The translations under genes were made by a program, and so were the position numbers. From Streptomyces sp. NBC_00690 (lineage in GTDB: Bacteria > Actinomycetota > Actinomycetes > Streptomycetales > Streptomycetaceae), in the NCBI RefSeq assembly GCF_036226685.1, contig NZ_CP109009.1, positions 8,335,501-8,399,500 of the forward strand: a stretch of 64,000 nucleotides of DNA, written 5' to 3'. How positions within the stretch are numbered: position 1 is the first letter of the stretch; every line of letters begins with the position of its first letter. The notes beneath the pieces were generated by a model. It did not search any database and was not told the DNA's origin. It was given only the letters and a program-made list of their open reading frames with translations. This document shows positions 36,537-46,704 of this stretch, in pieces.

Positions 36537-37751
36537 GTGAGCGAACGTGTCCTCATCCCCCGTAACCGAGGATTCCTCTTCCTTGACTCCCATCCGGCGG
36601 GCTGTGCGCAGACGGTGACCGACATCTGGCAGGCGTGCCCCGCCCCCGCCGATGTGCCCGAGGGCGCCGGACCCGTGGCCCTGATCATCGGCTCCTCGGC
36701 CGGATACGGCCTCGCGGCCACACTCGCCGGGCTCAAGCGTGCCGGTATCCGCGGGGTTATGGTCTCCTTCGAGAAGGCCCCCACAGAACGGCGTACCGCT
36801 ACGGCGGGTTGGTATCGCACCGCCGCCACCGCGGATCTCGCCCGCGGCACCGGGCGGGATCTGGTCTTCCTCAACGGGGACGCGTTCTCCGACACGATGA
36901 AGGACCAGGTCGCCGATCTCATCGAGCAGCGTTTCGGCGGCAGGCTGGACTATCTGATCTACTCGGTGGCCGCTCCCCGGCGTACCGACCCCGACACGGG
37001 CACGACGTACGCCTCCGTCCTCAAGCCGATCGGTCGGGCGAACCGCACCAAGACACTTCTCTTCGACGGCCAGGGCGTTCCCGAGGTCCGCGAGGTCGAG
37101 ACCGGGCCGGCCGAGGGGGATGACGTCGAGCAGACCGTGGCCGTGATGGGCGGCGCGGACTGGGAACGCTGGATCGACCACCTCACCGGTCGGGGCCTGC
37201 TCGCCGAGGGCTTCACCACCGCCGCGCTGTCGTACATCGGATCGCCCCTGACAGCGGCGATCTATCGACAGGGCACGATCGGTGTGGCCAAGTCCCATCT
37301 GGAGGCCACCGCCCGTGCCCTGAGCGAGCGGCTCGGGAAGTCGGTGGGAGGACGGGCCGTGACCTGTGTCAACGGTGCCGCCGTCACCCAGTCCTCCACC
37401 GCGATCCCCGGCATCGCCCTGTACACCGGCCTGCTGCGCGGCGTCCTCGGCGAGGATGTGGTCCCGCCGGTGCGCCAACTCGCCGCCCTCTGGGACCAGC
37501 TCACCGGTGCGGCCCCGCTCGTGCTGGACGACGAGGACCGGATCCGCCTGGACACCTGGGAACTCACTGACGATGTCCAGAAGGCCGTCGCCGAACGGTG
37601 GGAGACTGCCACCACCGACACCATCGCGCGTCTCGCCGACCTCGCCTGGTTCCGTGCCGAAGTCCAACGCCTGTACGGATTCTCCGTGCCGGGCATCGAC
37701 TACACCGCCCCGGTCACCACGGACGTTCCCTGGCCCGGCCACACCCCGTGA
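36537..37751 (+). CDS. fabV: FabV-type trans-2-enoyl-CoA/ACP reductase
   Basis: A 404-residue protein matching FabV in length and layout. It starts at GTG (36537), nine bases after AAGGA, giving SERVLIPRNRGFLFLDSHPAGC, the typical FabV opening. The NADH-binding segment VALIIGSSAGYGLAATLAG and the active-site Tyr-x8-Lys (Tyr and Lys in IYRQGTIGVAK) are present. FabV reduces 2-enoyl thioesters in fatty-acid synthesis using NADH, and is insensitive to triclosan. It sits alone between the APH-fold gene and the kinase gene with its own ribosome site. No specific tie to either cluster is visible. Confidence 0.95.
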   Translation: MSERVLIPRNRGFLFLDSHPAGCAQTVTDIWQACPAPADVPEGAGPVALIIGSSAGYGLAATLAGLKRAGIRGVMVSFEKAPTERRTATAGWYRTAATADLARGTGRDLVFLNGDAFSDTMKDQVADLIEQRFGGRLDYLIYSVAAPRRTDPDTGTTYASVLKPIGRANRTKTLLFDGQGVPEVREVETGPAEGDDVEQTVAVMGGADWERWIDHLTGRGLLAEGFTTAALSYIGSPLTAAIYRQGTIGVAKSHLEATARALSERLGKSVGGRAVTCVNGAAVTQSSTAIPGIALYTGLLRGVLGEDVVPPVRQLAALWDQLTGAAPLVLDDEDRIRLDTWELTDDVQKAVAERWETATTDTIARLADLAWFRAEVQRLYGFSVPGIDYTAPVTTDVPWPGHTP

Positions 37752-37764
37752 TCCGGACGCTCGA

Positions 37765-37793
37765 AGCCGTCCCCGCACCGTCGGTCGACGGCT
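37765..37793 (+). terminator. Possible hairpin terminator after fabV
   Basis: Arms AGCCGTC (37765-37771) and GACGGCT (37787-37793), 14 bases after the fabV stop. The stem is short (7 pairs) and the loop long, so this is weak. Confidence 0.35.
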
Positions 37794-37956
37794 GCGTCCC
37801 TCTCCGTCGGCCGACATCGAGCGACCGGGACCGTCCGACTGTCGGTCTCGCTCACCGGTGTGGCAGAGTCACCTCGGAACATCGGTCCGTGGAGTCCGGG
37901 GGGACTCGTGGGCGGCCGTTACCGGCGCCTTGGGCCGGGGTGTTGAGGGGGACTGA

Positions 37957-39846
37957 GTGGCGCAAGTGATCGACGGTCGCTTCGAGTTGTTGGCACGACT
38001 CGGCGGCGGTGGCATGGGGCTGGTGTGGCGAGCGCGCGATCTGATGCTCCACCGTGATGTCGCACTCAAAGAAGTGCGTCCACCGGACGCGGGACTGGCC
38101 GAGCACGACCCCACAGGCGTCAGGGCACTGCGCGCCCGCGTACTGCGGGAAGCCAGGGCGCTGGCTCGCACCGACCACCCCAATGTCGTCACCATCTACC
38201 ACATCGTCGACGGCGGCGAGGACACCTATCCATGGCTCGTCATGGAGCTGGTCCCCGGTGGCTCGTTCCAGGAGCACCTCGGTCGCAGGGGCACCCTCAC
38301 GCCCGAGGAGGCGGCGAGATTGGGGCGCGGTGTGTTGGCCGGGCTGCGGGCCGCGCACGCGGTCGGCATCCAACACCGGGACATCAAACCCGCCAACGTC
38401 CTGTTGCGACCGGACGGGCGCCCCGTCCTCACCGACTTCGGGATCGCCGCGGTCCAGGGGTCCACTGCCCTCACCGCCACCGGTTCCTTCATCGGCACGC
38501 CTGACTACATGGCCCCAGAAAGGGTCAGTGGGCAGGACGGCGGCCCGGCCGCCGACCTCTGGTCGCTCGCCCTGATGTTGTACGTCGCCGTAGAGGGGCA
38601 CCATCCACTGCGCCGCGCCAACACCCTGGCCACCCTTGCTGCGGTGCTCAGCGAGGATGTCCCACCACCACGCCGGGCCGGTGCGTTGACCGAGGCGCTT
38701 ACGGCTGTCCTGGTCCGGGACCCGGCCGGACGCCCGGACGCGCAGACGCTCGATCGACTGCTGGAGGCAGCGGAGTCGGCATCGGATGGGGTCACCGCTC
38801 CGACGTCGTACCCCCTTGCACCTCCCGCGGCCCCGCCCGCTGACGCTCTGCCTGCCGACCCCCTGCCCGCACCTGCCGCGGCCTCGTCCGGCGACGCTCC
38901 GCCCGCAGGCACCCCGCCCATACCCGCGGTAGCGCCTGCCCGCTCACGATCGCAGTCCTGGAACCAGCGGCGCACCCGGGCGTACGCCGCGGCGGCCCTC
39001 GTCGCCGTGCCACTCGGTGGGGTACTCCTCTGGCTCCAACTACAAGGCGACGGAGAGGGTTCCAAAACCGCCAAGGACGGCTCCACCCCTTCACCCAGCT
39101 CCCTCACCCAGGGGAGCGGTGAGCCGGCCAATGACCCCAAGGGCATCGGTGGGATCACCATCGGGGTCAAGTCCGATCAACCCGGCCTCGGTCTCAAAAC
39201 CGTGGAGGGCGAGTTCAAGGGCTTCGATGTGGCCGTTGCGACCTATATCGCCGGTGAACTCGGTCACCGACCCGAGGACATCACATGGAAGCCGGTGCGC
39301 AGCGATGAGCGCGAAAGCCTGCTGAAGAGCAGGGAAGTGGACCTCGTCGTGGCGATGTACGTGATGAGCGACCAGCGGGAGAAGGAGGTCGACTTCGTCG
39401 GCCCCTATCTCGTGGGCCATCAGGACGTCCTGATGCGTGTGGACGAGACCTCCATCAGTTCCGCCACCTCCCTGAACGGCAAGAAGATCTGCTCGACCCG
39501 AGGGTCCACACCCGGAAAGTACCTCCAGAATCAGGTCGCTCCCCAGGTCCAGATCGTCGAGAACGACAGCTACGAGCGATGCCTGACCGCACTGACCAGC
39601 AACGAGGTGGACGGGGTCACGACCGACGATGCGATCCTGGCCGGATACGCCGCGCAGAATCCGGGAAAGTACCGGCTCGGTGGGTTCCGGTTGAGCAACG
39701 AGGAGTATGGAATCGGTCTGCCGAAGGACAGTCATCGTAAATCCGCCGTTCAGGCGGCACTGGACAAGATGACCAGAGAAGGCGACTGGAAGAAGGCCGT
39801 CCAGGAGCACCTTCCCCTCTTGCAGCGGGAGACGCCGCAGTCGTGA
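37957..39846 (+). CDS. Membrane Ser/Thr protein kinase fused to a solute-binding sensor domain
   Basis: A 629-residue protein starting at GTG (37957) after GAGGGGG. Residues about 8-270 are a complete Hanks kinase: Gly loop LGGGGMGLVW, catalytic HRDIKPANVLL (near 140), DFG and the APE-equivalent APE in YMAPERV. Residues about 275-335 are a Pro/Ala-rich linker, 341-361 a transmembrane helix, and about 385-625 an extracellular amino-acid-type solute-binding domain (IGVKSDQPGLGLKTVEGEFKGFDV, SLNGKKICSTRGSTPGKYL) like glutamate-binding proteins. The layout implies that ligand binding outside is coupled to phosphorylation inside. It probably responds to an amino acid; the targets are unknown. It stands alone, with no partner transporter genes next to it. 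Confidence 0.92.
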   Translation: MAQVIDGRFELLARLGGGGMGLVWRARDLMLHRDVALKEVRPPDAGLAEHDPTGVRALRARVLREARALARTDHPNVVTIYHIVDGGEDTYPWLVMELVPGGSFQEHLGRRGTLTPEEAARLGRGVLAGLRAAHAVGIQHRDIKPANVLLRPDGRPVLTDFGIAAVQGSTALTATGSFIGTPDYMAPERVSGQDGGPAADLWSLALMLYVAVEGHHPLRRANTLATLAAVLSEDVPPPRRAGALTEALTAVLVRDPAGRPDAQTLDRLLEAAESASDGVTAPTSYPLAPPAAPPADALPADPLPAPAAASSGDAPPAGTPPIPAVAPARSRSQSWNQRRTRAYAAAALVAVPLGGVLLWLQLQGDGEGSKTAKDGSTPSPSSLTQGSGEPANDPKGIGGITIGVKSDQPGLGLKTVEGEFKGFDVAVATYIAGELGHRPEDITWKPVRSDERESLLKSREVDLVVAMYVMSDQREKEVDFVGPYLVGHQDVLMRVDETSISSATSLNGKKICSTRGSTPGKYLQNQVAPQVQIVENDSYERCLTALTSNEVDGVTTDDAILAGYAAQNPGKYRLGGFRLSNEEYGIGLPKDSHRKSAVQAALDKMTREGDWKKAVQEHLPLLQRETPQS

Positions 39847-41106
39847 TCCGGCTTTCGGCCGTTCCGGGCCGCGGTACCGTGCGTTCCGCGCTCTGACCCG
39901 AACGGCAGCCCTCCCCTACACATGCGCCGTTGGCAGTGAGCCACCCCCGTCCCTCCGGTCGCTGCCCACTCGACACAGCGTTGGCGTCCCCACTCGCCCT
40001 TCGCTTGCGCGAACGGGAACGGGAGAAGGCGCCCGGGGCCGCCGACTCTCATGCGTCGCGTTGGCACCTTGTGTTCAGCCGCTGATGCGTTCTTCCTGAG
40101 TCGGCGTCGAACGCATCCCCGAGAGGGTTCGAAGCGCTGCTGTTGGGAGGCGCGGGAGGGAATTTCGCGACGATGCCCGCTCCCGTTGGCGGCAATTCCC
40201 CGGAGTGCGATCGTGGAGCGACCATTCGCCGGAACGGGTGAGCGATGCCCGGGTGGAGCCAACCCCCTGGGATTTGCCAGGCGATGACGGGCCGGTCGTG
40301 GGTCGATCGGGCTGTCGGTGATCACTCCCTCGAAACCGCCGGGCCGGGGAGGGGCGGACACCGACTGGGCGCGCTCGGCTTCTGTTACCCCGTTCGTCCA
40401 GAGGAGAGAACGGCAGGGGAACAGAAGATATCCTTTTCCCCTCCCAGCTGAAGGAGAGAATTCAGGAAGGGTATTCCCGACGCAACCTTGCACTTGCCTG
40501 CCATTGTCTGACCGACTCACATCCATGGCATAGCCATCTGTATATGGTGACACGATTTAGCGTGTGTGCGGTGAGGGTCGGGCGCGAAATAACGCATCGT
40601 CACGGTTTGGTCAAGAGGGCGGTGTGGTCTCCGGACGAATTTCCCTCTGCGGTCGGTCGGGGTCTCGCTCTCGCCCGCGTCAAGGCGCCATGCGGGTGTC
40701 GCGGGTTCATGTCTCTCGTGCAACTCCGACTGCTATGGCCTCAACTGCTTCTCACCTGCCCATCAGTGGGTTGCTCCATGTGCTGGCCGGGTGTCGCGCG
40801 GGCTGTTCGTGTTGCCATGTGCGGTCGGGGTGAAGGTCGGGTGCACGGGATCCCTCGGCGGTGAGTGAGCTACATCACTCGCTTGTCCTCGGCTGGCTTG
40901 AATTTTAAAGCAGAAAGGCCGAAAGGTATCCAACCGGGCATGGCGAAAGGGCTTCTTTTTCTGCGTGAATCCGATGCGTTCTGACTGAAAGATGACCGGG
41001 ACCGATGGGGGCGAATGTTACCGTCGTCATCATTCTGATCTTGCAGGGGGCGGCTTTTGGGTGCGACTGCCAAGAGTCGGAGTGAGCTTCACGGAAGAGG
41101 AAAACT
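39847..41106. other. Gene-free 1.26 kb region before the regulator operon
   Basis: No convincing gene on either strand; frames here lack the codon bias of the neighbours. From about 40400 on, base composition drops below the local GC level, with A/T-rich patches at 40425-40560 and 40890-41040, so the promoter of the regulator operon is probably in the last few hundred bases. Short inverted repeats occur (GGGAATT at about 40159 with AATTCCC at about 40193, and GAGTGA/TCACTC at 40863-40880), none decisive. It could be a decayed segment marking the cluster border. Confidence 0.6.
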
Positions 41107-43971
41107 GTGGTGGGCACCGAACAACCGATCGAAGACCCTGTCCGGAGATCGGGCAACCACAACACACCACTCGACACCGTCCTACGGCACGCCGCCGCCG
41201 CCCGGTCCGGCGGGGCGCGAGCAGTCCTCGTCCGGGGGCCCGCGGGAATCGGCCGTAGCCATCTGTTGTCCACCGCGTGCCAGCGGTTGAGATCCACCGG
41301 CGTGACCGTGCGCACCGTTGCCGCCAAACCCGACGCCCCGACCGCAGCCCGTGCCGTGGACGCGCTCCTCGCTCCGGCACCCGTGCCCAAAACCGAGACC
41401 CATCGCACCCCGGGCACGCACCAAGGCACCCACGACGACTGGCGCAGACGGCAGATCAGCGCCCTGCAACTGCTCGCCGAAGGCCCGCTGGCGCTGGTCA
41501 TCGACGACGCCCAGTGGAGCGACGAAACCTCGCTGCGCTGCCTGGACTTCATCCTCCGCAGAGCGGCGGGGCTCCCCTTCTTCCTCCTGCTCGCCCAGCG
41601 CACCGACGTGGAAGGGCCAGGTGTCTCCCCGCTCGCCGAACTCCTCGCTCAGGACCGCTGCTCCCTGGTCGAACCGGGACCTCTCGGGGAGTCGGAGACG
41701 GCTCTGATGACCGCCCACTTCCTCGGCGGTCCAGTGGAGGGTTCGTTCGTCCGGCACTGCGTGGAGATCTCCGGGGGCAACCCGCTGCTCCTCGGCCGGC
41801 TCCTGGCCGCCCTCAACGCGAGGGGAGTGCGGCCGGACACGGAGGGGACACACCGACTCGGCACGCTCCACGAGAGCGTTCTCACCTCGCTGATACCGGA
41901 CTTCCTCGCCGTCTGGCCGCCCTCCGTGCGTCATGTGGCCACCGCCCTCGCACTGGTGGGCCGGGCCGCCACCGACCCGCTCGTCGCGCTCTCCGGTGTG
42001 GACTCACGACGGGTTGAGGGCGCGCTCGATGTGTTGCGGCGCAGTGAGATCGTCCTGCCGGGGGCGCCTGCCGAGATGCGCAACGGCCTGAGGGAAGCCG
42101 TCCTCGCACCGCTGTCGGAGCCCGGGCTCCAGGAACTCAGGGCACGCGCCGCCCGTGTGCTCAGCGATGCGGGCCGACCCGCCACCGAAGTGGCGGCCCA
42201 GTTGGCGTTGTTGGAGCGCATCGACCGACCGTGGATGCTGGCAGTGCTACGGGACGCCGTTGCGGAGGAACCGAACCAGGCGACCGTCCGTGCCACCGGC
42301 CGTGTCCTGCGCGACGAGGCCCACCCGCTCACCGACACCGAGCGCAAGGATGTCCACGTCGAGCTCGCAGCCGCCACGGCCCGGGACGCGGCAGCACCCG
42401 CGCTCTGGCACCTACGGCAAGCCCTCGCGGCCACCGATGACCTGCGTGAACAGGCTTCCATCGCCGTGCAGTACGGCAGGACCGCACTCGGGACCAACCG
42501 CACCCCGGAGGCCGTACAGATCCTCGGTCAGGTCCTCGACGCTCTGCCCGAACCCACAGATATCACCGACACCACAGGCACCAGAGGCAGCGCCCGGGGG
42601 GCCGCCGACCGTGAACTGCGCATCACCGTCGAATCCGCCCTGCTGATCACTGCCGTCAACGACCGCTCCGCCCTGCCCGGCGCCCGTGCGCGTGCCGCCA
42701 CACTCACGCCACCGAGCGGACACAGCCCGGCAGAGCGTCAACTCCTGGCCGTACTGAGCGCTTTCACGGCGCTCGACTCGGGCCCCGCCGACAGGGCCGC
42801 AGCACTGGCCAGACGCGCCCTACGGGTCGAAGAACCAGGCTCCGCGGACTGGACCGTGCCCTGCTCCGCCACCGTCCTGACGCTCGCGGACTCGATCGAC
42901 GAGGCACTGGAGGCGCTCGACCGGATGCTCTCCCCGTCCCCACCGCATCGCACGCCCTGGCCCTCGTTGTTCGCGCTTGCCGGCCGGTCCTTGCTGCTGC
43001 ACGGCATCGGCGATGTGCCCGGGGCCGCCCTGGACGCACGGGCCGCCCTGGCGACCACTGCCACCGCCCCTCCGCTCGCCCATATCGCCCTCGCCGACGT
43101 ACTGCTCTCGCAGGGCGAGACCCGACAGGCGGGCAAGGTGCTCGACCAATTGGCGAACGCCGTTCCCACACTCGACCAGCGGGTCTGGGAATGGTCGCAC
43201 TACTTACATGCGAAGGGCCGGGTCCTTCGGGACCTCGGCGACGCCGAAGGCGCCCTCGAACTGTGGCAGCGCTGCGGGCGGAGCCTGGCCGAGATCGACG
43301 TCACCAACCCCCTGGTGACCACCTGGTGGCTGTCGGCCACGACCACCCTGGCCCGCCTCGGGCGAAGATCGGAAGCGAAGGGCATCGCCGAACAGGCCCA
43401 CGACCGAGCACAACGCTGGGGCACCGCCCGCGCACTGGGCCTGGCGAAGGTCGCCGCCGCGAACGTGGCGGAGGGGACCGCACGCATCGACCTCCTCACC
43501 GAAGCCCTCGACCTGCTCGACGCCTCACCGGCCCGTCTCCAGCGCGCCGCCGCCGAGTACCGACTCGGCCGCGAACTCCTCGGCCGCGACGACGCCCCCG
43601 GCGCCCGCCGCCATCTGCGCCGGGCCATCGAACTCGCCACCCGCTGCGGCTGCCCCGTGCTCGGCGCCCGCGCCCGCACCCTGCTGGTCACGGCGGGTGG
43701 TCGCATGCCACAACTCGCCACCGCCCCACTCGACTCCCTCACCCAGAGCGAGCGCCGGGTGGCAGCCCTGGCCCAGCGAGGCGCCAGCAACAAGAAGATC
43801 GCTGAAACGCTCTTCATCACCCCTCGCACTGTCGAAATGCATCTGACCAACGTCTACCGAAAGCTCGGCGTACGCGGGCGGGCCGCACTTCCCCAGGGCT
43901 TGACCACCACCACTGGCCGGACCCCCGCCCGGCACCAGGGCGACGGTATGCCCGCACCCAGCCACCGCTGA
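41107..43971 (+). CDS. Large LuxR-family (LAL) transcriptional regulator 1
   Basis: A 954-residue LAL regulator starting at GTG (41107), seven bases after GAGG. The N-terminal ATPase has a P-loop reading GPAGIGRS, with Arg instead of Lys, and Walker B LALVIDDAQW. A long helical, TPR-like middle follows, and the C-terminus is a LuxR-type helix-turn-helix (about 870-925: RVAALAQRGASNKKIAETLF to YRKLGVRGR). It heads a three-gene run of LAL regulators, the arrangement of nysRI-RIII and amphRI-RIII in polyene clusters, so it probably activates the downstream PKS genes. A TTA codon at 43204-43206 (Leu700) makes translation depend on the bldA tRNA. Confidence 0.93.
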   Translation: MVGTEQPIEDPVRRSGNHNTPLDTVLRHAAAARSGGARAVLVRGPAGIGRSHLLSTACQRLRSTGVTVRTVAAKPDAPTAARAVDALLAPAPVPKTETHRTPGTHQGTHDDWRRRQISALQLLAEGPLALVIDDAQWSDETSLRCLDFILRRAAGLPFFLLLAQRTDVEGPGVSPLAELLAQDRCSLVEPGPLGESETALMTAHFLGGPVEGSFVRHCVEISGGNPLLLGRLLAALNARGVRPDTEGTHRLGTLHESVLTSLIPDFLAVWPPSVRHVATALALVGRAATDPLVALSGVDSRRVEGALDVLRRSEIVLPGAPAEMRNGLREAVLAPLSEPGLQELRARAARVLSDAGRPATEVAAQLALLERIDRPWMLAVLRDAVAEEPNQATVRATGRVLRDEAHPLTDTERKDVHVELAAATARDAAAPALWHLRQALAATDDLREQASIAVQYGRTALGTNRTPEAVQILGQVLDALPEPTDITDTTGTRGSARGAADRELRITVESALLITAVNDRSALPGARARAATLTPPSGHSPAERQLLAVLSAFTALDSGPADRAAALARRALRVEEPGSADWTVPCSATVLTLADSIDEALEALDRMLSPSPPHRTPWPSLFALAGRSLLLHGIGDVPGAALDARAALATTATAPPLAHIALADVLLSQGETRQAGKVLDQLANAVPTLDQRVWEWSHYLHAKGRVLRDLGDAEGALELWQRCGRSLAEIDVTNPLVTTWWLSATTTLARLGRRSEAKGIAEQAHDRAQRWGTARALGLAKVAAANVAEGTARIDLLTEALDLLDASPARLQRAAAEYRLGRELLGRDDAPGARRHLRRAIELATRCGCPVLGARARTLLVTAGGRMPQLATAPLDSLTQSERRVAALAQRGASNKKIAETLFITPRTVEMHLTNVYRKLGVRGRAALPQGLTTTTGRTPARHQGDGMPAPSHR

Positions 43972-43986
43972 CAGGACCAGCCCGCC

Positions 43987-46704
43987 ATGGCCCACCGCCC
44001 GCCCTCGGGCACCGCCCGTCCCACCCACGTCACCCCCGAACCCCCACCGGGCCGAGAGCGGGAAGACCTGCTGCTGCGAAAACTCCTGCACGGACTCCAA
44101 CTCGGACGCCCGGCCCTCGTCGATGTGCACGGACCTCCAGGTATCGGCCGCAGTGCGCTGCTCGACCATGTGATCACACTCGCCGACTCCTACGGCGTAC
44201 GGGTCGTCGCCGCCCATGCGTCACGCGAGGAGATCGACCTGCCCCATGGGATCGCCACCCAACTCCACTCGGCTCTCGCAGCCACCCATCGAAACCCGGC
44301 CGCCCCGACCCGCCCGGCCAAACACCCCCCGTCGATACGGGCGGCGACACTGGCTCACGCACTCTTCGCCGCCGCCCGTGTCCAACCGCTCCTCCTCGTC
44401 GTCGACGACGTCCAATGGGCCGATCGCCCCTCACTGCGCGGCCTCCAGGCACTGGCACGACGGTTGCAGGGTGCCCCCCTGATGGTGCTCACCTCCCGCA
44501 ACACCGCCGTGCCCTGTGCCCCGTACGACCTGATCGAGCCGTGCCCACTGGCCGACGCACGCACCGTGGCCCAGCACACCCTGTTCCTCGCCCCTCTCCC
44601 CGACGACATCGCGGCACAGGTCGTCGCCAAGAACCGGCGCACGCCGGAAGCCTTCGCGGCCCAGGTCGCACGGTGTACCGAGGGCAACCCAGCACTCCTG
44701 CGTGCGGTCGCCAACCGGTACGCCCTGCGTGATCAACCCGCACTCGTCCCGGGCGGTGATCCGAGCGACGAGACGGCCGACGCTGTACGCGACCACACCG
44801 CGCGCACTCTCGCCGTACTCCCCGGTGAACTCCTCGACGTGCTCGCCGTCATCGCCGTCGCAGGACCCGACTGCACACCCGACATGATCGCCGCGCTCTC
44901 CGGGACCCGTACCATCGGAGTGGCCCGCGCGCTTGCGCTGTTGTCGGGCACGGGCCTGCTGGTCCCCGGGCCCCTGCCGGCGTTTCGCAGCGAGGCCGCC
45001 GCCGAAGCGGTGCTCGCCCCCCTCACCACCCGACACCGCCGTGAGTTATACGCGCGAGCCGCAGAGTGGGCCCAGCGCGCCGCCTTCCCCGACCGGGCCG
45101 TCGCCCGGATGCTGCTCGGCGCCCGCACCATCGGCGCCGCCTGGGCGGTCGACGTGCTCCACCGAAGGGCCGCGCGCTGCCGTGCCACCGGCCGTCCCAT
45201 CGAAGCGGCCCGGCTGCTGGAACGCGCACTGGGCGAACCCGTACCGCCCGCGCTACGGGTACAACTCCTCACCGACCTCAGCGAGGCCGTACTACCCCAT
45301 GCGCCGCACGTTGCCAGTCGGCACCTGCGTCGCGCGCTGCTGGTGCCCGCGGCCGAGAGCGGTCCTGCGCGACTGCATGCGGCGGAACTCCTCATCGCCA
45401 GGGGAGACGTCGTGACCGCAGGCCCCCTGATCCACCGAGCCGTGCTGGACGCGCGAGCTGACACGCCGGAACGCGCCGCCCTGTACGCGCTCCAAGGGAT
45501 CTGTCGGTATCTCGGTCCGCCTCCCGTCGACCTCCCGCTGCCACCCGACCCCCCGCCACGACACGAACGACCGGCCGAGGCGGGGCTCGCCGCCTGGCGC
45601 ACCGCACTGCACGGCCGGGATGCGGCCCTCGCACGGCGTCTGGCCCGTGCGGCGCTCGCACCGACAGCGCACGAGGAAGTCCCGCTGACGGTCCGCACGG
45701 CAGCCGCACACGCCCTCCTGCTCACCGGGCGGGCACAGGAAGCACACAGCGCACTCGACGAGGTCATCGCTCGCGCAGAGCACGGCAACTCCCGCGCCGT
45801 GGTCGGTCTCGCACTTATCGTTAGTGCGTTCGCCGAACTGCAACGCGGCAAGGACGCTCTCGCATCCCGCACGCTCGACCGGTGCGAGGAGACGATGCCC
45901 CGCAACTGTTGGCATCCGCTGATCGTCCCCGCGGTGCTCGCACTCCGTACGTTGATCCTGCTCCGCCGCGGCGAACACGGCCCGGCTCAGCGGATCCTCA
46001 CGTCCGAACTGCCCAACACCGCCGAAGGCGGACTGGCGTGGGCCCTGCTGCTGTACGCCAGAGGACGTGTCCAGTTGGAAACCGGGCAGCGCGAATCGGC
46101 CCTCACCGACCTGCTGGAGTGCGGTCGACTCCTCCTGGCGCGAAAGATGGCCAACCCCGCACTCCTACGGTGGCGCTCGGCCGCAGCCCGCGCCTGTGCT
46201 CCTGATGATCCCAGGGCGGCACGGCTGCGCGCCGAGGAACGGATGCTCGCCCTCGCCTGGGGCACACCCGACACCATGGCAGCCACCCTGCGGGCCACCG
46301 CAGGGCCGACGACGGCGGCCCCCTCCCGTGCCAGTTGGCAGTACCGTCAAGCCCTCGTCGCGCTGGGCACCGCACCCCGATTCGGCCACCACACCGTCGA
46401 CTCACTCCTGCACAGCGACCAGGCCGCACTACCGAGCACGCCGCCACGAACGGCCGCCCCCGGGCGCCCCGCCCCGTCGAAGGGCGCACCACCCGCCGGG
46501 GGCAGCGCCGCACTGTCCGCAGCGGAGCGCAAGGTGGCACATCTCGCCGCTGACGGGCTTGGCAACCGAGCCATCGCCACCGAACTGTCGGTCACCACCC
46601 GGGCTGTTGAACTCCACCTCACCAAGACCTACCGCAAGTTGGGGATTCAAGGCCGTCCACAACTCGCCGCGGCCCTGGGGCGGACACCGAGGGAGAACAC
46701 ATGA
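43987..46704 (+). CDS. Large LuxR-family (LAL) transcriptional regulator 2
   Basis: A 905-residue LAL regulator, ATG at 43987, 15 bases after the previous stop. Its P-loop reads GPPGIGRS, again with Arg for Lys; Walker B is LLLVVDDVQW. The C-terminal LuxR helix-turn-helix (about 845-895) reads ERKVAHLAADGLGNRAIATEL to YRKLGIQGR. The last four bases overlap the next gene (ATGA), so regulators 2 and 3 are translationally coupled. A TTA codon at 45046-45048 (Leu354) adds bldA dependence. The first 25 residues are a Pro-rich tail. Role in polyene-type cluster activation is inferred from gene order and family. Confidence 0.92.
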   Translation: MAHRPPSGTARPTHVTPEPPPGREREDLLLRKLLHGLQLGRPALVDVHGPPGIGRSALLDHVITLADSYGVRVVAAHASREEIDLPHGIATQLHSALAATHRNPAAPTRPAKHPPSIRAATLAHALFAAARVQPLLLVVDDVQWADRPSLRGLQALARRLQGAPLMVLTSRNTAVPCAPYDLIEPCPLADARTVAQHTLFLAPLPDDIAAQVVAKNRRTPEAFAAQVARCTEGNPALLRAVANRYALRDQPALVPGGDPSDETADAVRDHTARTLAVLPGELLDVLAVIAVAGPDCTPDMIAALSGTRTIGVARALALLSGTGLLVPGPLPAFRSEAAAEAVLAPLTTRHRRELYARAAEWAQRAAFPDRAVARMLLGARTIGAAWAVDVLHRRAARCRATGRPIEAARLLERALGEPVPPALRVQLLTDLSEAVLPHAPHVASRHLRRALLVPAAESGPARLHAAELLIARGDVVTAGPLIHRAVLDARADTPERAALYALQGICRYLGPPPVDLPLPPDPPPRHERPAEAGLAAWRTALHGRDAALARRLARAALAPTAHEEVPLTVRTAAAHALLLTGRAQEAHSALDEVIARAEHGNSRAVVGLALIVSAFAELQRGKDALASRTLDRCEETMPRNCWHPLIVPAVLALRTLILLRRGEHGPAQRILTSELPNTAEGGLAWALLLYARGRVQLETGQRESALTDLLECGRLLLARKMANPALLRWRSAAARACAPDDPRAARLRAEERMLALAWGTPDTMAATLRATAGPTTAAPSRASWQYRQALVALGTAPRFGHHTVDSLLHSDQAALPSTPPRTAAPGRPAPSKGAPPAGGSAALSAAERKVAHLAADGLGNRAIATELSVTTRAVELHLTKTYRKLGIQGRPQLAAALGRTPRENT

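Noticed and set aside
36195..37817. 540-codon open frame on the minus strand opposite fabV
   Set aside because: GC-rich DNA leaves long chance frames opposite real genes. The plus strand encodes a complete FabV with catalytic motifs; the reverse frame has no recognisable domain.
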